From Owenia fusiformis (lineage: Eukaryota; Annelida; Polychaeta; Sabellida; Oweniidae): a stretch of 64,000 nt of DNA. The first letter of the stretch is position 1. Every line of letters begins with the position of its first letter. The position numbers and the translations under genes were made by a program. The stretch covers positions 36,523,375-36,587,374 of the forward strand of contig CAIIXF020000005.1 of assembly GCA_903813345.2 (NCBI GenBank), written 5' to 3'. Below are positions 37,273 through 48,900 of the stretch, in pieces. Under the pieces are notes generated by a model that did not search any database, was not told where the DNA came from, and saw nothing but the letters and a program-made list of their open reading frames with translations.

Positions 37273-37814
37273 TGATAACATAAACAGTGTTTACATAAGT
37301 GTTACATTTGTGAGTGGGTCACATAGGTGTTCACATTTATAAGGTGTTTATATAAGTGTTCACATTTGTAAAGTGTTTACATTTGTAAGGTGTTAATATT
37401 TGTAAGATGTCAAAAAAGTGTTTAAAAAGGTTACCCCATAATGAACAGATAAAATGTAATTGCGTTCAAGTTACAGAAACAAAATGCCTGTGCAACCTGA
37501 AAAGTGTCATTCACTAGCGTCGCAATTTTTGTGAAATGGTACATAGTTAGTGTACATAATGTAAATATGATTCAATGTATAAATTAATCCCAACGATTCT
37601 TTGAATGCTTTCACTGTTTTGTAAGCGAGTGGCACACATGTTTTTATATCAAAAGCATTTTGCAGCTCGGATATGAGGAATCATGCACGCAATAAAGTGA
37701 TAGAGGACTTCTGATGAATATATGTGTTATACTTGTATATTACATATGTGTATATACGTACTTGTACAAGTACATATACTTGTATGTTGTATCTGCCAAG
37801 GGACGACACTAGGA

Positions 37815-37950
37815 TTTTTATGCCACCGTCACAAGTGGTGACATATTGTAAGTCTCCAACTTTTTGTGGATGGTGTTCGGCAGTTGGTGTTTTGAGTAAG
37901 GCATCTGTAACAAATGGCAGGTGGTGACATTTTGCATGTTAATGCCTTTT
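37815..37950 (+). repeat. Dispersed repeat family C, copy 2
   Basis: Shares AAGTGGTGACATATTGTAAG, TTTTTGTGGATGGTGTTCGG and GGTGACATTTTGCATGTTAA with 33826-33975 in the same order. Confidence 0.6.
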
Positions 37951-38562
37951 ATGTTATGTTGTTATTATAATTAGTCATATTATGACTGGTGCTGTAAATT
38001 GGAAAGGGACATTAGTATGTTTTGCATTTAGTTTTATTTTAATATGCATTTAAAGTGACATGTGTGTAAATATGTAACTAATGATAAAACAGTTCAAACA
38101 AATAGAGGTACATTTTGTATTGGTACAGTACAAATAGATCCGTTTTAGAACACTATTTAGAAAGAACACGATTTATTTTAGATAAAATATGTGTAGGATT
38201 TGCAGTGTTCACACTTTGATAGTGTAAATTGAAAGTTCAGTTAATATAGTGCTTAAAAAAGTTCATGGAACAGCTTCCCTTTATAAGATGTATGACAGAG
38301 GGAAAGTGTTCAGTGGCAAGAACCTCCATTGTTTTAGGTCACAAGTGAATCAGTTTATTGTTATATTAACTTTGTATATTGTAATAATTATATTTAGTTC
38401 TAGAAACATGTACAGTATAGTGAATGTATATATAGATATTTAACCACATGTAAATATTTCCTACAAGTTGAACATAAATGTGAATAGGGAAATATTTATT
38501 GATATCTCCATTTAGTTCACTACACGTACTGTAGTTGTAAAAATATCATAGACATGTAAAAA

Positions 38563-38618
38563 TACAGGTGTGTTCAAAAAATCCTAGTAATGTTATATCA
38601 TTTATTGAACACCCTGTA
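38563..38618. mobile_element. Tiny mariner-like MITE
   Basis: Starts TACAGGTGTGTTCAAAAAAT and ends ATTGAACACCCTGTA, inverted ends with one indel; total 56 bases, flanked by TA as part of the ends. It belongs with the ACAGGGTG-ended elements at 43074 and 49599. Confidence 0.6.
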
Positions 38619-40388
38619 CATGACATGTTAAGGCCAGTTAACATATGAGCAGGGTGGATATTGCAATTCACTATGATTAGATTCAATCATGCAATATTTG
38701 ATCTTTGTTCTGGGGAAAAACCCATATTTTGACTGAAACCCAAATAACAGGCCACATTTTTCATTCATTCATTCATTGAGGTTACCCAGTTTTGAGAATG
38801 TGGTTGTTGGGAGTAAAACAATTTATTCACTCTTATTGTTGATGCTTTTCTATGTACCCATTGATTCCAATATCATGCAACACTGACCTCTATATTAAAT
38901 ATTTGTACTTAACGTATTATATGGATTATACATCATGATAAAGATAATTATGTTCCCATTGCTTTTGATGTATAACATTCCTGTCTTGTGATTGAAAGTT
39001 GTTACATACTTTCTGAGGTAGAGATCGAGGTAACACTACTTTTTCGTTTGCCATTTTTTAGATTCTTTATGCATTATAAGACCTAGAGCTTACTGCTTGC
39101 AATCTTATACTCTAGTATTATTCAGAGTGAATTCCTTGGAAGTGATTTATAATTTCAAATGTCATGTACAATGTACATAAAGCCAAATATTAATTAAGAT
39201 CTGTTCATCAAGTAACACAGCTTAGTTTTCATAAATCAATACATTTTTGGTCACCCTGTATATTAATATGGGAATTTTTATTTGTCATGAAAATGTACAT
39301 AATTGTACATTATTTAGCTGTTAATATACAACAATAATTGTTTGTAGTATTAATATTGTAGTAATTAACTAATAAGTATATATTTATTTAAGTCAACGCA
39401 TTATAGAAATTCGTCATTTTATGCTTCCATGTGGAAAAATTTATGTTTGTTTCATGTTTTCTACGTAACATAATTGTTTGTATGCAGTCAATGTAATGAA
39501 GAAAATGTTATTTTCTTGTCTTGCTTTTATAATGGTAAAAGATATACAATGTTTGAAATGTACATGTATTTCAAACAGCTTTCAGTAACTTTGCCAATAA
39601 CTTCCATGTTACTTTCTGGTGGTGAATTAGATAAGGGGGGGTCCAGAAACTTGGAGCCAGACTACTCTTCCCAACCCACAACCATTCACTGCTTAGCAAA
39701 TTACATATACAGAAGATTTATGTACCGTTTTGTATCAAATAGGACATGTTTGATGTGTTTACTTTTGGAGTTAAGAAAAGAATTTGTCATAAATGATAAT
39801 TTCAAATCATTAACACTGTAAAAGTGCACGGAACCATTTGAGAATGGTAGTACATATGGCATTGCATATATACCATTCAATGAGATGGGCTTGCAATGTT
39901 GTATTAATCTTATTTCAATGTCAAAAACATGAACATATGGTGGAGGGGAAGTCAGTTTATTATTTTGAAAAAAAGCTTCTTTATTCTGCCTATTCTTTCA
40001 GACAGATGTACTCAATAAAATCCTGTACTTTTTTCCACAGTTCACTACAGTATTTGACAAGAAAATTATGATTATTACTGTAGCAAGTGACAATGATAAA
40101 CAATGTTTTGTAATCACAATGTTTTCCGAAAACGTCCTTCAATAACTGAGTCACAGTATTATATTAATTTTGTACCCACCCACGTATATATGTATGTACT
40201 GTAATATAAATGTAACTATATTTATCTGTATTTTTCTAGGTTAAATACACATGTATACCCATTTAATTTTCTGTTAAGTGTTATTGATTTGGTGTTTATA
40301 CCTTTCAAAGAGGACATACCACCTGAAAAATTTTGCACTATATCCATTTAGTTTAACCAGAACAACGGCAACGCCAAAGCGTAGCGAA

Positions 40389-41509
40389 TCCCATCGAACA
40401 GCCATGGAAGGCATTTTTACAAATAACAAAGTATATAGCAAAAATGGCAGGCATTTTTCAAAATGGCCGCCTTCTACCAAAAGTGTCATTAGACCATTTG
40501 CCATACTTATAGTATTCACAAACCAAATATGAACAAAATCGCTCCACTACTTTTCGAGTTATAGTAAAATATGTTAAAATGGCGGCCATTTTGAAAAATG
40601 GCTGCCTTCTACCAAAAGTGTCATTAGACAGTGTGCCATGCTTACAGTATTCACATGCCAAATATGAACAAAATCGCTTCACTACTTTTTGAATTATTAT
40701 AAAATACATTAAAATGGCGGCCATTTTTCAAATTTTTTTTCAAAATGGCCACTTTCTACTAAAAGTGTCATAAGATAGTGTGTCATGCTTTTAGTATTCA
40801 CATACCAAATATGAACAAAATCGCTCCACTACTTTTCGAGTTATAGTAAAATACGTTAAAATGGCGACCATTTTTCAAAATAGCTGCTTCTACCAAAAGT
40901 GTCATTAGACAGTGTGCCATCCTTATAGTATTCACATACCAAATATGAACAAAATCGCTTCTCTACTTTTCGAGTTATAGTAAAATAGGTTAAAATGGCG
41001 GCCATTTTTCAAAATGGCGGCCATTTTTTAAAATGGCCACTTTCTACCAAAAGTGTCTTTAGACAGTGTGCAATGTTTATAGTATTCACATACCAAATAT
41101 GAACAAAATCGCTCCACTACTTTTCGAGTTACAGCAAAAATCGTAAAATAACGAGTAAAGGCCGCCATTTTTCAAGATGGCTGCCATGTGCTTCTTTAAT
41201 ATCTACATTTCTAGCTTTATTAATGTCCTATATAATTTTTCTACATCTAAAACATATTGCTATTACAGTTTTACATATTGCACCTAAATTACTGTAAATT
41301 CGGCACTAAAATGGCCGCCATTTTGAAATGAGCGGCCATTTTGAAAATCAGCTTTCGAGCAGAACTTCTACCCCCATAGGGTATATGTGTACAAAATATG
41401 AACAAAATCGGGCCAACGGTATTTGAGTTATTGCCCGGACGGACGGACGGACGTACGGACGGACGGACGGAGGCATTCCCTATATCCCTCCGAACTTCGT
41501 TCGATGGGA
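40389..41509. mobile_element. Composite element with internal tandem repeat and GGAC-rich tail
   Basis: The outer words TCCCATCGAAC (40389-40399) and GTTCGATGGGA (41499-41509) are exact inverted copies. Inside are five imperfect units sharing AAGTGTCATTAGAC (starts at 40481, 40616, 40762, 40897, 41051; spacings 135, 146, 135, 154), each with GGCGGCCATTTT-type palindromes. The tail is a (GGAC)n run (about 41437-41470). The plan matches the element at 24651-25930. Confidence 0.6.
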
Positions 41510-42111
41510 TAATTAATAGACCACTCAACTACCCCCAACACACCCTCCCAACAAGTGTTTAAAGGGGCAACATAATTATTCCATATCATGTCATAGTCAA
41601 ATATTACTAATCTATGTTATACAGAGTAGGCTACTCCTTCAGGTCTTAGATCCATGAATAGCCATCTTTGATGAGTTACATACATGTACTTTCAAGTAAC
41701 TTTTGTTTGCATTCATATGTTGATAATTCAAACATATTCTGTTCTAAAACTTAACTTATTGAATCCTTGCAGAGAGGGAATTAGTCACTCATCCAATGAA
41801 TGAAATGCTTGGAGTCTGCAAACCAATATTTCCAGTGCACAAAAAGATAACAAAACAAAGTTTAAATATTTTACATGTTTGCTTTATTTTCCATTTAAAT
41901 AAAGACTACTAACTCAGTTTATAACAATGATGTTTCTCAAGAATCAGTTGGATGAACATATAAAGCTTCAGTTAAACTGAAATGACACTTCAACCTGTCT
42001 AATGTGAACACTTTAGAGTGAATTCGGGGCAAAATTCTATTAACACTGGAATCCTGTGAAAATCAATACAACTGACAGACTTTCATATCTCACCTCTCAG
42101 TCCAGTTCAAA

Positions 42112-42400
42112 TACTGTATTTGTCTTTAATTTGGCGCTACTTAATTTGGCGATTTTGGGATATCAGACATTGGTGTCTATTCAATTTGTTTTTTTTCAAG
42201 GGGATAAATCTCATATCTTTAATTTCAAGTAACTCATTGTCAGTGTTGTTGATCAAAAATATATTCAAATTTTTCTTTTAGCTGGAAATGTACCAAACGA
42301 AAAACATGACAAATGCCTGGGAATTTTGGCGAATATTAATTTGGCAATTTTTTTGATTCGTCAAATTAAAATGCTCGCTAAATTAAAGACAAATACAGTA
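42112..42400. mobile_element. MITE with about 20-bp inverted ends and TA target duplication
   Basis: CTGTATTTGTCTTTAATTT at 42114 and its inverted copy AAATTAAAGACAAATACAG ending at 42398 flank about 245 bases, with a TA on each side (42112-42113, 42399-42400). TA duplication indicates the Tc1/mariner/pogo superfamily. A second inner inverted pair (AATTTGGCGA/TCGCTAAATT-like) lies just inside. Confidence 0.75.
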
Positions 42401-43073
42401 TACATATTTGAAACGGTACACCTGATTGGCTGCAATGGTTGATTTAGAATCAAAGAATCTATTTCCTCTAACATTTAATATTTGAAATTAAAAAATCTCA
42501 ACCATGACAGGTATTTTTACAAAAAATCATGAGACTTGATTACTTAAATAAATGAACTGATAACTTCTGAACAAGGACGAGGCTTACGTTTTGTTTGCTA
42601 TTATAATAAAATGCCATGCACCATTTTGTGAGTGTTTTGAAATTGATCCAATTTTGAAAAAAACGAATGGTAAGCTTTTAACTTACGCTTATCGACATTT
42701 AATTAAATTTTGATATTTTTTACATCATTCTGAGATCTAAGTTTGACTTTTTGAGCTATTCTCTAAACATAACATAATATACAGATATTTTCAAGAAATT
42801 GAAGTCCCCTTTTATAAAACATCTCAAATCCAGAACCACTCAATGAAAAAATATGACAAAAAAATCCATGGAATACAGACTTTTTTAATTATAACACATG
42901 TACACCTGATATTGTCTTATTTGATTTCTGGATTTGAGACGATTTAAGAAGATACTTTTGTCTTTCACCTTCATATGGACCTCGACACAAAGTGGTTGTA
43001 ATGACATTTTTAATATATGGAAGTATAAAAACTTGGAGCATGCAGCTGGTGAGTACTGTATTTCTATTTGACG

Positions 43074-43149
43074 TACAGGGTGTCCATAACGTCTATTTAC
43101 AATTACAATACAAATTCTGTATGTAAAGAGAGTTCAGGGACACCCTGTA
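43074..43149. mobile_element. 76-bp mariner-like MITE
   Basis: TACAGGGTGTCC at the left and GGACACCCTGTA at the right are perfect 12-bp inverted ends including TA. The interior (tttacaattacaat) is shared with a solo end at 23607 and, more weakly, with 58569-58597. Confidence 0.8.
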
Positions 43150-43193
43150 TTTTTACTTGATGATTGATACGATTTCAACTTTATGAAGGTTTT

Positions 43194-43870
43194 TACATGT
43201 GATGAGAACAGGTTTTACATATGTGTTAACATGTACAGGTATTACATATGTGTTAACATGTACAGGTATTACATATGTGTTAACATGTACAGGATTTACA
43301 TATATATTTCAGTTTACATGTACAGAATTTTACATATGTGTAAACATGTACAGGTTTTACATATGTGTTATCATGTACAGGTATTACATATGTGTTAACA
43401 TGTACAGGATTTACATATGTATTTCAGTTTACATGTACAGAATTTTACATATGTGTAAACATGTACAGGTTTTACATATGTGTTAACATGTACAGGTATT
43501 ACATATGTGTTAACATGTACAGGATTTACATATGTATTTCAGTTTACATGTACAGAATTTTACATATGTGTAAACATGTACAGGTTTTACATATGTGTTA
43601 ACATGTACAGGTATTACATATGTGTTAACATGTACAGGATTTACATATGTATTTCAGTTTACATGTACATAATTTTACATATGTGTAAACATGTACAGGT
43701 TTTACATATGTGTTATCATGTACAGGTTTTACATATGTATTTCAGTTTACATGTACAGAACTTTACATATGTGTAAACATGTACAGGTTTTACATATGTG
43801 TTAACATGTACAAGTTTTACATATGTGTTTTAGTTTACATGTACAGAATTTTACAAAGTGGTAACATGTA
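43194..43870. repeat. Satellite with higher-order 115/88-bp structure
   Basis: The base monomer is about 27 bases around TTACATATGTGTTAACATGT plus ACAGG. A variant monomer with TTTCAGTTTACATGTACAG recurs with its C at 43310, 43425, 43540, 43655 and 43743, spacings of 115, 115, 115 and 88, with a further TTTTAG variant at about 43831. The step from 115 to 88 equals loss of one 27-base monomer. The period is not a multiple of three, and the open frames crossing it are artefacts. Confidence 0.9.
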
Positions 43871-45000
43871 CAAGTTTTACGACAACTTAACATTCACACG
43901 TTTAACTGTACTTCGGGAAGATTTCATATGTTCTAAGTGAGAAACCATTTAAAGGTACATGAGGTTTTTGGTCCACAGCAGTTATAATTGACTGCAATTA
44001 ACAACATAAAACAGAGTACATATTTAACATTTAGAAAACAAATACATAAATCATTTAATGGGTAATTGCAAGCTAATGATTTTCATTTTTCAATGTTCAT
44101 GCCACATGAGTTTCAACATCCTCTTACACGTTAAACTCAACTGAATTTTTTCAAAGTATTTCTCAGCATTCTACAGTTGCAATTGTTGGACTCACCCTGT
44201 TATTGACAACCATTTAAAGCAGATCTCATTCTCAATGTATGAATCAATGCTTGGCATATTTTGAAAAGTTGACATGAATATATGACATCTGCTTAAATGT
44301 CTTGACGTACAGGTACAAATTGTTCAAAAAATTGCTAAAATAACAGTAAGAACTAATGCTGCTTTCCTAAGTTACTTTTCTCGGAGCAAGTAACATGTAA
44401 CAAATGTGCTCAGAAATTTCTCATACAATAAATGTGTCATGAAATAAATGTGCTCAAATATTTCTGTTTACATTTTTTACATGAATGACTTTTGTAGGCT
44501 AAAAAAAACTTTTGCAGGCTCAATATGAATGTTTATCATGTCTATAACAACAAAGTGACTTGAAAATAACAAGATAAATGACGCATTATTTTTAAATATT
44601 TAAAAACAAAAAATACAATGCAAGAGAATAGCTTGACAAAATGGCTATATACAAATGACTGCATGCAATAATAGTAGGCTTACATTCAATGCCCACTCAG
44701 CTAATTAAATTGATGATGCTCTATTAAAATTTAACCAATATTTTCATCTGGTCCTAATTCCTAAAAAGAACAGAATTGATCCTTTAATGAAATTGAAATG
44801 TTTTCACTACACACCAAACAATCTTAAGTTCAGACCTCAAAGTAAAAATTCAAGGAGGTCATGCTTGGAAATATAGATAGAAATGGAATCACCAAGAAAT
44901 GGATTTTAAGGATAATTCTCTACACAATATATCATTTAGAAATGAAAAAACTATTCACATTTTAAAAAGGAATAAAAAACATGCATGACAGTTTGACAAT

Positions 45001-45006
45001 TTTATT
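45001..45006 (-). terminator. Candidate poly(A) signal of beta-TrCP
   Basis: AATAAA on the minus strand, the first one I see downstream of the stop codon at 45802. If used, the 3' UTR would be about 0.8 kb. Confidence 0.3.
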
Positions 45007-45801
45007 TGATATTTTTTGATAATTTAATGTCATATTGGACAATTCAATGTAATGTTTAACCATTTAATGTTATATTTAACCCTCTAATTGAATAATACAG
45101 ATAAACCCTCTCTAAAAATTCAACTACACCTCTATCTTTCAACACATGAAATCATATACCTGCTGAATTTAGATTTAAGATAACCCCTATTCAGAATATA
45201 GATAATCTTCAAGATTTTTCCACATTTTTGCTTACACTGAAAAACGTTGTTTGAAAACAACACCTGTTTTTGTGGAACAGTTTTCAAAAGAACCATACAA
45301 TGTACCATCGACTAAACATGTTAATGGACCTTAGGTTCTTTCTGTAAGCAACACATGTCAACAATTTTGACCAGTATGAAGGGTATTCCATATCCATATG
45401 CACAGGTTTACCGTATTTTGTGATCGACAATCTCTAACAATGATGCATTAACTTATTTTGACTATTTCTGAAAACCAATTCGAATGTACAATGCACATAT
45501 AGCAAACATTTGATACGCACAATGGCCAAGTGATAAATATATAAACCATGTCATGAAATGTACAGCAATGTATCAAGAAAGCTTTACCAAAAGAAATGCA
45601 CATATTTTCCATTCAACCACAACAGAAGTGACTTCAAATCACTAATTCACATTTTCTGTATGTATGACATCTACATCTAATGGCGCTGAATGAGTTGAAC
45701 GGCATTACTCAATGACCATCAGAATTCCTGGTTTCCATTCCGACAGAAACGAATACAATTGGCAGGAGATGATAATGAAGATGACATCATCAATATGGCA
45801 G

Positions 45802-45960
45802 TTATTTGGAGACGTATGTATATGTCCGGGAAGGTGACCTTTCATCGTTCTCCTGTTGAGGAACATTTAAGAAGTCCCATATTAATATTGTGTCATCGTG
45901 AGAACTGCTGACGATTTGAAATTCATCAAATTGTAGTCTAAATACTCTACCAGAGTGCTC
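45802..45960 (-). CDS. BTRC/slmb: beta-TrCP terminal exon: WD7 and C-terminus
   Basis: Acceptor TTTTTCAG before 45960. Encodes [20 protein letters not shown] and [12 protein letters not shown], then a short tail [19 protein letters not shown] and TAA. Confidence 0.96.
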   Translation of the reverse strand, partial: EHSGRVFRLQFDEFQIVSSSHDDTILIWDFLNVPQQENDERSPSRTYTYVSK

Positions 45961-48900
45961 CTGAAAAATTAATTATATTCAATTAATTGATTAAAAATGT
46001 CCCTCAAATTAAAGAAATTTATGTTCCGATATTTAAAGGACAATCTAAATACTAGTGCAGCTCAATTCATGGCACTTAACACATTGACGACAGTCATACT
46101 AGTATATTATAGGCCTCACACAATGGAGTCATATAATATAGCCCTCATACAATGTACAGTTATAATAATATAGCCCTCAGACAATGTACAGTCATAAAAT
46201 ATAGCCCTCATACAATATTGCATCATACAGTGTAGTCATATAATATAGCACTCATATAATGTACAGCCATAAAATATAGCCCTCATACAATATAGCATCA
46301 TACAATGTAGTCATATAATATAGCTCTCATATAATGTACAGCCATAAAATATAGCCCTCATACAATATAGCATCATACAGTGTAGTCATATAATATAGCC
46401 CTCATAAAATGTACAGTCTATAATACAGCCCTTATACAATTTACAACTGCGACATATAGCCCCCTTAAAGAAGAAGTTCAACTAACCACCAATGTGCGTA
46501 TACACAATGTCCCTGCTGGTGCTCTGGGGTCAAGGGCAGCATTCAGATCCCAAACTTTCACCTTACTGTAAACAAACAGATTATTAATTGGAAAATAACA
46601 ATTCAAACTACAATTCATTATTATGGTGACAGGTCATCTCAACCCCAAGTCATCTCAACCCAGTCCAACTCAACCCCAAGTCAACTCAACCCCAAGTCAA
46701 GTCAACCCCAGTAAAACTCAACCCCAAGTCAACTCAACCCTGTAAAACTCAACCCCAGTATAACTCAACCCTATTCATTTGTGCAATATCCAATTTAATT
46801 TCTTATGAAGAATAATTTAAGTCATTAATTTCTGAAAATCTAGCATTTTGCATGATACTTTGAATAGAAAGTTGTAAAAGTATTCAAAAAAATGGTTAAG
46901 CTCAAGGATAATTCATCAAGTTGTCACTATTATTGAATTTAAGACATATTTTGAAATCAAATTTTAGATAATTTAGAAATAATTAACAATGTAATATAAC
47001 TTTTTATTTATATGAACATGCTTTAACAAAATCATTAATATTTAGTAATTAATAGACTGAAAGCATAGACGTAGCCAGGAGGAGTTCGCACACACCCTCC
47101 CCCCACTTTTGAAAGGAAGTTGCATCATTTTTTTGTCAAAACATATCTTTCTTTGGCTCGCTTATGCCACGATCGGCACCCCCTGACTGAAAACCTAATT
47201 TTTTGGGCGATCACATCCCTCCTGACTGAAAGCTGGCTCTGCCCCTGGAAAGCAATGGTCATGTTCCAGTTTTCCAAATAATCAAGAGTGTCAACCTCAT
47301 AGTGATTACAACAAAACAAACGTATTAGCAAGATTTATAAAATGACCCATATTTTAATCCTATTAGTACCATGTTGACATTTTGGAGATAAACTCATTAT
47401 TAACTATCATCCAAAAAGGCAGTGGTCTAAGAATGAAAATCACAAACTGAATCATTCGAATTATTTTATGAAATAAACTTTCTTATAAGTTTATCAATAT
47501 ATAGAAATATAGGGGTTGAGTTTTACTGGGGTTGAGTTTTACAGGGTTGAGTTGACTTGGGGTTGAGTTTTACTGGGGTTGACTTGACTTGGGGTTGAGT
47601 TGACTTGGGGTTGAGTTTTACTGGGTTGAGTTGACTTGGGGTTGAGATGACCAGGAAGCATTATTATGGATGAGATAAGTGTCTCATGCTTTTGACCTAC
47701 ACTATTAAAAGTTCTTAACAACCTTCTTGGTTATGTTGACATAAGAACATACTAAAATACTGTGTCAATGAGTGTATAAAACAAACAAAGTTAATCTGAA
47801 TCTGTCAAAATAAGATCGAAGTGCACGTTACTTAATAAAATAACCCCATACAACGTACAGGTTAAAAACTTTCAGTTTTATTTCTGAGATTAGCTTCCTC
47901 ACAATTGACTAGATGTGAGTGGAAAAAATCTTGATTTCCGTCATTAAATATTCAAAATTCAGTCAAACTGATGTCACATTTGAAAACCACATGTAAAAGC
48001 AAATCTAGAATTTAATTCTAGTTAGGGGAGATTCCTCAGAGATAACATGTTATTAAATCAGAAAAAGTGAAACATCTTTTCCTGTTTTGGAAGGATATTT
48101 TCTATTACTGGACATATTTAAATTTGCATTTAACTACCTACTCGATTCTGGGTTATTGAAAAACATCAAAAGACTTGATATGTTGATATAAATCGACAAA
48201 ACTACATACCCATCGTAAGCTCCACTGACTATTCTTTTCCTATCTACGCGGATACATCGCACCAATTCCTCATGGCCCTCTAAGACTCTCAAGCAGGCAC
48301 CGCATTCTATGTCCCACAATCTAGAAGTAACCATAATATAAATAGTTCATCCATTTCTCTATTGCCTGACTGCATTTAAAATTTAATGAGTTACATCAGA
48401 GAGGTTGTTACAAAAATAAATGATATCTTTGAGTGATGGCATCAAAAAAAAGTTCAATCCTGATTGTTGCATGACATTCTTTTATCATGGAGTCTACTGA
48501 AATAAATGACTTTTGTGTGAAATTTATCAAAGACACAAGTGGATGTGGATGGTACGATAACAATAACAACATAAACATAACATTATAGACATCTCAAGGA
48601 CATATTGGAAAAGCGAAAGTACATGCTTAAGGGAATTACATCAATATATCCGACTTAATTACATATACTTGATCCATTATCACATCTCTATTTTTCAAGA
48701 AACTGACAGTCCTTAAGACATTCTATTACCATGGTTACCTACCTTATTGTGTTGTCTGACGACCCACTGACTACAATGCCCTCGCAATACTGGAGGCAAG
48801 CTATTCCACGTTTGTGACCATTTAATGTACGTACAAATTCGCATGTTGATGTGCTCCACACCTGAATAATACATTTCACTTTGTAATCACTATACTTATA

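Larger units (their letters stand above)
36729..45801. other. Intergenic region between the zinc-finger gene and beta-TrCP (convergent 3' ends)
   Basis: The two flanking genes converge here. No gene was found. The region holds an 18-bp tandem repeat (37201-37272), a dispersed repeat copy (37815-37950), small MITEs (38563, 42112, 43074), a composite tandem-repeat element (40389-41509) and a satellite (43194-43870). The stretch 44000-45800 appears unique and AT-rich and may include the beta-TrCP 3' UTR; the nearest AATAAA on the minus strand is at 45001-45006. Confidence 0.65.
46566..48209 (-). other. beta-TrCP intron with large inverted tandem array
   Basis: Donor GTATGT at 48209, acceptor TTTACAG before 46565. 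Contents: the two arms of the inverted array (46632-46773 and 47511-47652), a short element rich in AGCCAGGAGG/GGCTCTGCCCC ends at 47060-47252 inside its loop, and an inverted family A repeat at 47898-47990. Confidence 0.8.

Noticed and set aside
43183-43940. Five overlapping + strand open frames of 71-98 residues (CVNMYRYYI repeats)
   Set aside because: They are readings of the 27-bp satellite in different frames. The 115-bp period shifts the frame, so no single protein is maintained.
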